Assembly (NCBI GenBank): GCA_900617975.1
Contig: UZAE01013321.1
Location: 1 to 13,530, forward strand
DNA: 13,530 nucleotides
From: Rodentolepis nana
Taxonomy: Eukaryota > Platyhelminthes > Cestoda > Cyclophyllidea > Hymenolepididae
Direction of reading: 5' to 3'
This document shows, in pieces, positions 1 through 8,781 of the stretch; position 1 is the first letter of the stretch, and every line of letters starts with the position of its first letter. The notes beneath the pieces were generated by a model. That model did no database searches, was not told the origin of the DNA, and saw nothing but the letters and a program-made list of their open reading frames with translations. Both the position numbers and the translations under genes were made by a program.

Positions 1-317
1 AGACTTACCTCCACGTGGTGCACCCTGGGCAACGTATACTCATACGGCAAAAAAGTCTATTAACCGGCAGTTGACTTCTGACTTCAACATACCATGGCCC
101 CACTGTATGCCATATTCGACCCCCATCACAGTACTCACCTTACCTTTTTCTCTACTTTTGTGTCTGCCTGCCTCTTTTACATCTGTGAATCGCTCTTCTG
201 TTCCCCACCCCTCGACTTTCTGTTACTTTGATGAAGCTTCCCTCTGTGAAAGCCAAAGTCAGCTAAATGGCTAATGATATCTATCAAAACGCCTGCCATT
301 TGAAATAAATATTAAAT
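1..317 (+). repeat. SINE-like element, copy 1 (5' end cut by window)
   Basis: This is a member of a dispersed family present five times in the window. It shares with the others the head motif CTTACCTCCACGTGGTGCAC, the hairpin segment around ACGTATACTCATACGGC, the GGCAGTTGACTTCTGA block, a pyrimidine-rich middle, and the end block AAAACGCCTGCCATTTG followed by an AT-rich ATAAAT tail. The first 14 or so bases of the full unit lie outside the window, so no left target-site duplication can be seen. The 3' limit is approximate because the tail merges with AT-rich flank. The small open frame at 71-274 lies wholly inside the repeat and is not a gene. Confidence 0.88.
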
Positions 318-992
318 GTTGCAGAGGTAAACAGGGAATCTAACATTTTGACATTCATTGACAAGAGACGCACGTCATTTTTAATGCATATCATCTATTC
401 CTAGTCTTAATCATTTTTTAGAGGTCGGTTCAAGGATGTTGTCTGGAAACAGTTCCGAATTATAGACATTTCAGCATGAAAAATGCGTCGCAGGTAATTG
501 AAATGAAAGGGCTAAAAATCTCAGGTCGTCGAACCCATCCTATTGGTGGATGGAAAAACTTAGCTTAGCTTGCAGAAGTGCTTGAAAATCGTGCAATCAA
601 TTTTTTAAGCAAACTTTTCTTTCCTGTAGGCAAAATTAACTTTAATACCTGGTAGAGACTGTAGGAAATTTCTGCACTAATAAGCCTAGACTTATAATCC
701 GTGGTCTCTACTATACGATCCCCTAAACAATATAGAGGAACCAGACACTTTTATTTCGTCTGTGTGTCATCAACACTGCGCTTAGTCGTTATAATAAAAT
801 GAAAGGTTTGTTCGGCCACTCAAAGACTATTGATTGGTGACACTCTGAGTGATCTCTGTGCTCACGACCGTACTTATTCCCTGCATGACAAGTAGTATGA
901 GTCTCTCTGAGTGCATATGAGTTTCTTTACTCAGCCATGGCAAACAACTGAAATGCTTAAAGCGAATGTGTTTAAGAATGCTGCCTCATTTC
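318..992. other. Intergenic, no gene recognised
   Basis: No open frame of useful length, tRNA-like sequence or obvious repeat is visible. Short CTCTGAGTG-type words recur around 840-915 but do not form an array. Confidence 0.6.
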
Positions 993-1049
993 AATTCTTT
1001 TCTCACTGAAGTGTTTAATTTCGATTATTTATTCTCAGTGTTTCCCGCT
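993..1049. repeat. Left 57-bp direct repeat flanking copy 2
   Basis: This segment matches 1341-1397 at 54 of 57 positions without gaps; the mismatches are at 996, 1005 and 1037. The two copies directly abut the SINE-like element at 1050-1340, so the simplest reading is a target-site duplication, unusually long for a SINE. Confidence 0.85.
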
Positions 1050-1340
1050 AACCTCCACGTGGTGCACCCTGGGCAACGTATATTCATACGGCAAAAAAAG
1101 TCTATTACCTGGCAGTTGACTCCAAACTACCATGACCCCACTGTATGTCATATTCGACTACTTACACAGTACTCATCCCACCTTTATTCACCTTATCTAC
1201 CTTCGTCTTTGATACACTCTTCTGTTCCCCCCCCCCTCTTGAATTTTTTTCACTTTGATGTTCCTTCCCCTCTGTGAAGACTGAAGTCAACTAAAGGGTT
1301 AATGATAACAACCAAAACGCTTGCCATATGATATAATAAT
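1050..1340 (+). repeat. SINE-like element, copy 2 (5'-truncated)
   Basis: Same family as copy 1, readable from the ACCTCCACGTGG head motif to the AT-rich tail ending ATATAATAAT. It lacks about 18 bases of the canonical 5' end (GGGGTGTGCGATAGACTT), so it is slightly 5'-truncated, as is common for target-primed reverse transcription. It contains a C10 run at 1227-1236. A 57-bp direct repeat flanks it exactly. The 103-codon open frame at 966-1277 runs from flank into the repeat and is not a gene. Confidence 0.9.
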
Positions 1341-1397
1341 AATCCTTTTCTCGCTGAAGTGTTTAATTTCGATTATTTATTCTCTGTGTTTCCCGCT
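1341..1397. repeat. Right 57-bp direct repeat flanking copy 2
   Basis: This is the right-hand partner of 993-1049, 54 of 57 identical. Identity stops abruptly at 1398, where the flanking sequence diverges. Confidence 0.85.
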
Positions 1398-2399
1398 TGA
1401 CCAATGGGTCTGTTTGAATCTTCAAACAGTTGAAAGCCAACACACTGTATACCACTGGAATTCACTCAATTTCAAGTGAAATAATATATTGCCTTATTAA
1501 TTCACCTTATTCTATTTCAGTGTAGTTTGATTAGTGTGTCAGAGGCATTTTGGGATAAGGGAAGCTGTAAGTGTTGATTGTGTTTAGAATTTAGAGACTT
1601 AACAAATAATATTCAATTTTTTCCTCATTAATGCAGTTTATTTACAGACCAGCGACAAAAAATAATTAAATATTCAAAGTGTCTAGTTGACAAAAAGATA
1701 CTTTAATCGAAGTTCATCCTATTCCTTATCCCACAAGGAGAAATGAAGATGCTTTTACTTTGAACAATTAAATTCAAGCATTATAAAATAAAACGAAAGA
1801 GTGTATCAATGATGTGCTTTATTTTGCTTAAAATAATTGAAATTTAATGTTATAATTTACTATTGGTCAAAAAATGCGTTCAATAATTTAAAAGCACGTG
1901 GTGTGCTCAGAAGTTAAATTTTCTCCAAATTGGACGCTCAATAAATACTAATAGGTTACCATCACATAATGAAGAGCTCTGAAGCATGCGACGACTCTCG
2001 CTGATTGCACACAAGTATAAAAGCCTCTTCCAGTGGGTTCTTGGTCACCTCTACACTTTCAACCCCTCGCATAACACTTGAATTATATTGAATCACTCTC
2101 ATCCATACAACATTGCGACGCAGCATTTGCCAATTTGTTTATCTGTCAAGATAATACAAAGGAATTGTAGCGGAAAGTGAAAATAGTTTCCTTCTGAGAA
2201 CAATAACAAGTGGAATATGATGAGTTCGAGTTCCAGAAATGCGTAATTATTTATCTTCAATAGAATAAATAATAATTCTGCCATTGTCTATGACTATTTA
2301 TTAATGGGGGATAACATTGGACAATAAATTTAGGATTCTCTTATATGTGCACATTTCTGGGGAGCTTTTAGTTATATCTGAATGAAACAATTATCGTTA
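1398..2399. other. Intergenic, no gene recognised
   Basis: AT-rich sequence without a supportable gene. It holds a consensus TATA box at 2016-2023, and a CACGTG E-box-like word at 1895-1900 about 115 bases upstream of it. The minus-strand open frame at 2099-2284 (61 codons) has low-complexity composition and no recognisable domain. Confidence 0.5.
2016..2023 (+). promoter_or_regulatory. Consensus TATA box (orphan promoter candidate)
   Basis: The word TATAAAAG is a perfect metazoan TATA consensus and sits in a locally GC-richer stretch (about 1975-2080) within AT-rich DNA. If real, transcription would start near 2045-2055. No coding exon is recognisable downstream; the next ATG frames are only a few codons long. 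It may drive a non-coding RNA or a first exon, or it may be chance. Confidence 0.3.
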
Positions 2400-2413
2400 T
2401 GTTGGAAAATATT
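2400..2413. repeat. Target-site duplication, left of copy 3
   Basis: This 14-base segment (TGTTGGAAAATATT) matches 2604-2617 (TGTTGAAAAATATT) at 13 of 14 positions. The pair brackets the whole 5S/SINE chimera. Confidence 0.75.
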
Positions 2414-2603
2414 TATTTATATCAAATGGCAGGTGTCTTGATGGTTATAGTTTGAAGTGAGAAGTCAACTGCCAGTTAATAGACTATTTGCCGTATGAAT
2501 ATACGTTGCCCAGGGTGCATCACGTGGAAGTAAGTCTGTCGCACACCCCACAACACCGGGTACTCCCAGCCGGTCACCCATGCAAGTACTAACCCGGCCC
2601 TGG
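2414..2603 (-). repeat. SINE-like element, copy 3: 5S rRNA/SINE chimera with internal deletion
   Basis: Read on the minus strand, this insertion begins with a 54-base piece of 5S rRNA (2603 down to 2550), continues at 2549 with the canonical SINE start GGGGTGTGCG, runs through the head and the CAGTTGACTTCTCACTTC block, and ends with the GCCATTTGATATAAATAAAT tail. About 165 bases of the SINE body are missing. The loss joins two AAACTAT-type words that are far apart in copy 4, so the deletion probably used microhomology. A 14-bp duplication flanks the whole composite, so the 5S part and the SINE part were inserted together. Copy 4 lies 58 bases away in the opposite orientation. Confidence 0.87.
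2550..2603 (-). pseudogene. 5S rRNA fragment (3' half)
   Basis: The minus strand reads GGGTTAGTACTTGCATGGGT followed by GACCGGCTGGGAGTACC and CGGTGTTGT. This aligns to the last roughly 50 bases of metazoan 5S rRNA, including the conserved GGTTAGTACTTGGATGGG core (box C of the internal control region) and the GGTGTTGT 3' arm. The 5' half of 5S, with box A, is absent, so this is not a functional 5S gene. The fragment stops at or near the 5S 3' end and joins directly to the SINE head. The alignment was made from memory of the family consensus. Confidence 0.85.
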
Positions 2604-2617
2604 TGTTGAAAAATATT
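2604..2617. repeat. Target-site duplication, right of copy 3
   Basis: Partner of 2400-2413 with one mismatch; it directly abuts the 5S end of the chimera. Confidence 0.75.
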
Positions 2618-2646
2618 GAAATATCTTCCACCAAGGCGATGCAAAC

Positions 2647-2661
2647 AATGATTTTTATTGC
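2647..2661. repeat. Target-site duplication, left of copy 4
   Basis: AATGATTTTTATTGC here matches AATTATTTTTATTAC at 2986-3000 at 13 of 15 positions. The AT-rich composition makes this pair a little weaker evidence than the duplication around copy 5. Confidence 0.7.
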
Positions 2662-2985
2662 GGGGTGTGCGATAGACTTACCTCCACATGGTGCTCCTTG
2701 GACAACGTATACTCATACAGCGAAAAAGTCTATTAACTGGCAGTTGACTTCTGAATTCAAACTATCATGACCCCACTGTGTTGATTCGACCATTACCACA
2801 GTACTCATCTCACATTTATTCTACCTTTGTGTCTGTCTCTTTTATATCTTTGAAACACTCTTCTGTTCCTCCCCCCCCCCTCCTCTCGACTTTCTCCACT
2901 TCGATGTTCCTTCCCCTCTGTGAAGCCTGAAGTCAACTAAAGGGCTAATGTAAACTATCAAAATGCCTACCATTTGATATAAATA
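2662..2985 (+). repeat. SINE-like element, copy 4 (full length, 324 bp)
   Basis: This is the best full-length plus-strand copy. It starts GGGGTGTGCGATAGACTT directly after the left duplication and ends with an ATATAAATA tail against the right duplication. The head contains ATAGACTT (2672-2679) and its exact reverse complement AAGTCTAT (2726-2733), enclosing a smaller CGTAT-ACTC-ATACG hairpin, so the RNA head should fold. A degenerate A-box-like word (TGGTGCTCCTTGG, 2689-2701) and a weak B-box-like word (CAGTTGACTTC, 2741-2751) hint at a Pol III promoter, but neither is convincing alone. It contains a C10 run at 2871-2880. The minus-strand open frame at 2842-3024 is antisense repeat, not a gene. 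Confidence 0.9.
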
Positions 2986-3000
2986 AATTATTTTTATTAC
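2986..3000. repeat. Target-site duplication, right of copy 4
   Basis: Partner of 2647-2661, 13 of 15 identical, immediately after the element tail. Confidence 0.7.
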
Positions 3001-5500
3001 CTTTACAGAGATTTTAACCATCAATTATTCTTCAAAATAATGGCTGCTATGAAATAGAGATACTAATTTCCTAATCAGTAAAAAAAGATAGGGATAGCTA
3101 TTACAGCCTTAGTTACATTTTAAAAAGTACTCCATCTAGTTTATTTTTGCATAAGAGTTTTAGCATTGAAAAGGGCAGGGATTGAAAAAAAGTAGAAGAT
3201 CATTGAAAAGAACATACGTTTGCATATGCGTTATCAATATTTGTCTTAAAATTCTATTTAACGCAAGTATAAACACACTGAAAGAATGTCATAGTTATAA
3301 CAGCGGTGGAATGAAGAAGGTTCCCATTTTACTGCAAAAAATGCGCACATTTGAATTCTATTATATGTGATTAAGCCTAATCGTAGGAAATCTGTCATTC
3401 GGACCGAAGATCTTGAAAAGTGCCTGGACCAGGTTTGTGGGTAATTAAGTAAGAAAATGCAAAAAATTGATAATTCGTTTAACTAAATCAATGGAGAAAT
3501 TCTCCTTTTACTGCAAAAAAGCATAGTTTATAATCGAAGGTATGATACCTATTAGAACTGTTGACTCTGAATTGTTGTCTTTCTTGTTAGCATTGGCTTA
3601 TGATGATACAAGGTGCCTTCCTGGTACATCATCTCGAACGGTCAGATTGAATGATGCAGATCAGCAGATCTCGGTTGAATTCTACTATTACACGACATGA
3701 AATATGACGATATAAGAAACATACTACTTAATACAATAAGTAATGGGACTCGTGATTCTGATAATATTAGAAAAATAGAATAATTCTTAGCCAAAATACT
3801 AACCTGCATATTATTTTAATGCGCAAAATTACAAGGTCGTTACCAGGCCCAATTTGGGAGGATAGAATACCTTTTTTCATTGAGATCTGTCATTTGAGGA
3901 AATTTCGGTAACATGGCTTACGAAAGTTGCTAGCCCTATAATTGACGATAACTGACTATTTTAAAATAGGGACAAAAAACTCTTAAATTTCTCAACAAAC
4001 TGTAATCTTTCAAAAAATGGAGGCTCCTTCTTCAAAAATAGAGGCTAATAAGACTCGTAATTGTTCTGGTTATCATAATTCAAATAAAGTTGACCTACCG
4101 AGAACAGTCTCCAACTATTAACGGTTAGTATGACCACATTAGATCTTTGTCCACGCTCCTTTGCCTAAAGGATCGTCACTGATGAATAATAAATGTCAAT
4201 AACCCAAGGAACTCGGTTTTCTCAAAATCGTTTCTCATTTCAAAGGAAGAGAATAAAAAGAGATTGCACAAAATAAAGGTGAGAATGGAAAAACTGTAGC
4301 ATTTATTTCTCACAGAAACCATTCATTTACTCCCGAACAATAATTCTTTGGGTTTATATTGACCTTCGTTTTACTGCACTTATGCAAATAACCCCACCCG
4401 ACGCCAGTGGATTATATTCAAGGTTATCTGGAGTTAAGTCAGCTACAAACGACATTCATATTAATATCAATCATCAGTTTTTCACTAACCAGGTCATCTC
4501 AGACGTCTATGTGGACAGAAATACAACCAGGTTCTCTTTTACTCGACTTGAAGACTTTTGACTTAGACCAAATATCTCTCTTCCCCACTTACCGCATATA
4601 TTCAAAAACCAAGATGATCATCATGTTGGCAATGTAAAAAGCCAAATTCTCATATTATAAGAGAATGAGACACTTGGAGAGATTTTTAGCCCTTTAAGAC
4701 TTAGAAACTGGACGTGGCTTCATACAGATGTCCCAATGTGTGTGAGCTTTCATAAATATTTCCATTCTTGGAACACAATCGCATCCTCCGATCTAAAAAC
4801 GGATCCAGAGGATGCTTTTTCAGAAAGCACATGATCGCAATTCGCCCTCGAATTCAGATGCTAATAAAATCTAATTGTCATTTCAGACCCTTCAGAAGAA
4901 GTCGAAAACGGTTTAATTGGATCCAATCCTCAAAGTAAGGAGTCATACCTTTTTGTCCGGAGAGGTTGGGATTGAGAATGACTTCACTCAAAGACAAGTT
5001 AATTAACATGCTGATGTTAGTTATTAATAAGTTTGCATATCTATTTAAATAAGTCAAACTTATATAATTTAAGTGTGAACAACTTTTTAGACGTTTGCAT
5101 TTGTAAACGAATTTTGGAATTTGTAGAAATTTCAACAGAAAAAAGACCAAACACGGAGGAAATACAGCGATTTCAAATATTATGAAACTGAGATCTTCTA
5201 TAATACTCATCTAATTGGCCACTGTGAAAAAATTAAAATTAATAACGATATGTATACTATAAGGTGAAAACGAGAGAATTCTCCAATTTAGTCTTGAATG
5301 AGATATCATTCAACGTATAATTTTGACATTATTAAGATTTTAATCTTAATTTTTTTGGAAAATAGCAATTTTGAAGGATATATCACAAACTGTTTAATTA
5401 AATCTCAATATATTTGAAAATCAGTGTATTCCATAAGTTTACAGGATTACATAATATATTTGCCTTATGTTTATGTATATGCGATATTTCTATATTTAAG
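3001..5500. other. Intergenic, no gene recognised
   Basis: About 2.5 kb of AT-rich sequence. The open frames at 3182-3370, 4407-4637 and 4878-5210 (minus, 110 codons) have no recognisable domain and AT-driven composition, and I do not support them as genes. A 15-base word, TTTTACTGCAAAAAA, occurs at 3327-3341 and again at 3506-3520. A 20-base AT-rich inverted repeat lies at 5331-5350. Confidence 0.5.
5331..5350. repeat. Short AT-rich inverted repeat
   Basis: ATTAAGATT and AATCTTAAT are exact reverse complements separated by two T. It lies about 360 bases upstream of the robo start codon. This could be a homeodomain-type dyad or a chance AT palindrome. Confidence 0.5.
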
Positions 5501-5708
5501 ATAGAGTAGCCATAATGGTTTATTAACTTTTAAAAGTTTTAAAAAAATGTTTTACTTAATCAAATTATAAGGCCATAATATTTTCATTGGTCTGTTCATG
5601 GGCTTGTCTTCAATTCATCGGCCAATAGTTTAGCTCACCAGTTTTCAATTTGCACTTGGCCGCACTTACAGATGCGTTGAGTTCTCGTGCCATAATTTCA
5701 ACTTTATA
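5501..5708 (+). promoter_or_regulatory. Presumed robo 5' flank and leader
   Basis: The region just upstream of the start codon includes a CCAAT word at 5622-5626 and an acceptor-like TTACAG ending at 5671, 37 bases before the ATG. No convincing TATA box is seen in the last 100 bases. If the acceptor is real, the leader could come from an upstream non-coding exon or from a trans-spliced leader, which flatworms use on some genes. An ATG at 5672 opens only a two-codon frame. Boundaries are approximate. Confidence 0.3.
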
Positions 5709-8438
5709 ATGGATTATGTTATCAAATTACGTTGTTCCGTATTTGTGGTTCTCTCCCTTCTCTCCTTACAATGTAGTTCCTTGCATCAAATGGCACCCAG
5801 ACGAAAGCCGGTTTTTACAACCGATCCTCATGATGCCTTCGGACTTCTAAAACGGTCTTTGTTACTTCGCTGTCATGCAGAGGGTGAACCGCCACCACTT
5901 ATTATTTGGTATAAGGATGGACAACAGGTTCAATCTATCAGAGAAAGACCTGGAACTTCAAATAAAATTATTAAGTCTGGTGAATTAATGTTTCTTTCAT
6001 TTGAACCAGATGATGAAGGAACTTATTATTGTAATGCTTCCAACTCTGAGGGTTGGACTAAATCAAAGTATGCACATGCTCAACTTGCTTATCTGGAACC
6101 TATTACTGAAGGTCCACAGAGTCAAGTTACAAGTACTGGGGAAAATGTAATTATGCAATGCAAAATCCCTCAAGGTTTACCCACTCCTGTTGTAAACTGG
6201 TATCACAATACTGAGCCTGTTCAAACCTCCCAACGTATTAACATAATTGATGGTGATCTTCACATCTCTGAAGTTCAACGAAAAGATGCTGGAACTTATC
6301 AATGTGAAGTCCGAAACCATGCCGGTAGGCGTGAAAGTGAAGCCGCAACTTTAACAATTCATCAAAAACCCCGATTTGAGATTACTCCTTCGAATCAGCA
6401 GGTTAAAGTTGGTGAGGATGTGGAATTTGTATGCCGTGTTAATGGTGATCCGAAGCCCTCAATTCTCTGGCGTCGGGAAAATGGACAGCATATCCCTGAA
6501 GATCGAAGTGTACTGCGAGATGATAAGAGCTTGCGTATTTTCCAAGTTAGAAGGGAAGATGCTGGGACTTACGTCTGTCAAGCAAAGAATGAAGCAGGGA
6601 GTATTGATGCGTCTGCGAAATTGGTTGTCCTTTCTCCTCCTAGCTTTACCATTACTCCCACTGACACAACTGTCGCAGAAGGGGAAAGAGCTGTTTTCAA
6701 TTGTCAAGCTGGCGGTTCACCACGACCTTTCATTCGGTGGGTCCACAATGGTGAATATTTTCTCTATCCAGACTTTAGAACTCCTCATTTAACTGGGACA
6801 CCTCGGGTGTTTGTTGACCACGAGGGTAGTTTGGTTGTAACATCAGCTCGAAAATCAGATGAAGGGAAGTATGAGTGTAGAGCATCACACAAAACTGGTA
6901 TGGTTAGGTCGTCTGCTAACCTCTTTGTAAGTGACTCTAACCCTCCTCCAATAATTGTGATCGAGCTGGGTCCCCAAAATCAGACCGTTCTACTTGGAAC
7001 TACGGCAACTCTTCGATGTGAAGCACATCTTCTTGGATCAGTTGGTTTGCCAGAGAGACTTCAGCAGGACTCGTACGGTGTTACTGTGACTTGGTCCAAA
7101 AATGGTTTTAATTTTACTCCTGACAGTGACCCGAGAGTTGTTCTTCTCTCACAGGGTACCCTGCAAATAAATGATATTAATTTTAATGACCAAGGAAACT
7201 ATACTTGTCGTGCGGAGACTACCCCAGTAATTTCTCAGTTACATCAAAAGTCCCAACCGATGTACACTACTGAGTGGACTGCTAATCTTCATGTTACTAG
7301 AGCTCCTTTACATCCTGCTTATCAACCCTCTCTCGTTGAAAATCTTCCAAGACCCCCTGCCACTGTTGACATTGTAGATGTCGGCGATTCTTGGATTTCC
7401 GTCAAGTGTACTGTTTCTCCTCTTCCTGTTTATGGGGATGTTCAAAGCGATCAACCTTTGAGTGAATTCGGACTCCCTTTACCTTCCGCACATGTTGTTG
7501 AAAGAACCCGAGTTCAAATTGAGTACGTTGGAATTGATGGTAGCTCCGGAGGATGGATAGTTGCGGCTGAAGCAAGACCGGATGAAGTCGTCAAAATTAG
7601 TGGCCTTCAATCAGAGAGTGGATATCGGATTCTCGCGAGAACCGTCAGTCCACGTGGTGTTGGTAGACCGCATATTCTTCCCCATACTGTCTACACAAAG
7701 AAAAGACATCGTTATGTCAATTTCACGCACTACCCTACTGATCATATTAACTCTGTTATCTTTAGTACTCCCCAGCTGACTAGTCTTTCCACTTCTGAAA
7801 TCGAGATTTCTGGTAGAATATGTGGTGCACCAAATGCGTTAACTTTGCTCACTGGAATTAGGGTCCGTTATCGGGCTGTACCGCTTACTCGTTGCCTACT
7901 CCCTTCGGAGTCTACTACACTCTTAACTGATCAGTGTCTAAACTATGCACCATCTCTGTATGCTGAAGACGTGGATGATAATCTCGCTTCAATGTCTGAA
8001 AATTACTGCTCCCTTGCTATGCTTTCTGACGCTTCTGTGGACCATTCGCGAACTCAGCTGCCACCTTCGAGTGAATTGGAACACTATCGCTTCATGGAAT
8101 TGAGTCTTGTTGATTCTGCGCCCTTTAGAATGGTTCTGGATAACCTCAGCCCCTTCGTCTGCTATGAGGTAGAAGTGGATGCGTATTCGGAGGATCATAC
8201 TCTTGGAAGGGTTTACAGCCAAGCGAGTCGTTCGGCTAATGTCTTGACATTTGACAGCACTCCTAGTCAAGCCCCACAGGATGTTAAAGCTCGATGGATC
8301 GGAGGGGAAGGAGAAATCGACAACAAAGTACTGGAAGTTGTTTGGTCTCCACCCCCATCTTGGTCTACCAACGGCCTCATCACCGGATTCTCACTTAGAC
8401 TTCTCGGACGAGATTTGGAACAGAGGAAAACTTTTAGG
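5709..8438 (+). CDS. robo: Roundabout (Robo) axon-guidance receptor, exon 1
   Basis: Encodes residues 1-910 of a Slit-receptor-type guidance protein of the cell surface. An N-terminal hydrophobic run (about 9-22) looks like a signal peptide and supports this ATG. Five Ig domains follow with the expected disulfide cysteines and core tryptophans: Ig1 C55/W67/C108, Ig2 C151/W164/C199, Ig3 C242/W254/C290, Ig4 C332/W344/C390, Ig5 C437/W462/C500. The segment PPPIIVIELGPQNQTV (412-427) is the Robo Ig4-Ig5 junction signature. FN3-1 (about 549-660) and FN3-2 (about 684-850) are divergent, and FN3-2 carries a cysteine-containing insertion near 728-791. FN3-3 starts near 852 and is cut by the intron after R910. 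Possible N-glycosylation sites are N109, N424, N468, N497 and N671. The five-Ig, three-FN3, one-TM order separates Robo from DCC/neogenin and contactins. The exon ends AGG|GTAAGC in phase 0; the frame runs on to 8489 only as intron read-through. Confidence 0.93.
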
Positions 8439-8781
8439 GTAAGCCTATTGCTGTCTGCATCTCTTATCATCTACTTGATGAATCATTAGACAGGCTGCGA
8501 GATAGTGATTTTACGGTCGACCGCAGTCAAAATATGCGCCACACATTCATTTTAGTGTGCCTTTTCGTGAGTCATTTCGTGGAGAGGGGGAAAGGATAGA
8601 ACTGCTCATACTGTCCTGCTTTTTTTTCACACTCCCCTCTAGTTGTCACTTTTGACCTCCATTTTGTGAAGGGTTTTTACAGCTAGAAATCTTGACCACA
8701 TGTGGAAACTTAGTTCTGAAGCTTGTTTGGGAAAGTGTTTTCCAATTTTAATTGTCTATGGGGTAATATCATCTTGTCTCT

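Noticed and set aside
222..270. Hammerhead-ribozyme-like words in copy 1 (TTGATGA ... GAAA ... GTC), considered because schistosome SINEs carry hammerheads
   Set aside because: The segment between TTGATGA and GAAA cannot form a stem II, and the other copies read GATGTTC and GAAG at these places, so the catalytic core is not conserved.
4407..4637. 76-codon plus-strand open frame
   Set aside because: No recognisable motif and a length expected by chance in this amount of DNA.
4878..5210. 110-codon minus-strand open frame
   Set aside because: AT-driven composition, no recognisable domain, and no supporting splice or promoter signal.
6376..6792. Alternative-frame open reading frames within robo exon 1 (also 6459-6707, 7561-7779, 7989-8270, 8251-8470)
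   Set aside because: They are shadows of the Ig/FN3 coding frame.
7648..7660. CCACGTGGTG word within robo exon 1, shared with the SINE head
   Set aside because: Only 10 bases match and the surrounding sequence is ordinary FN3-1 coding sequence.
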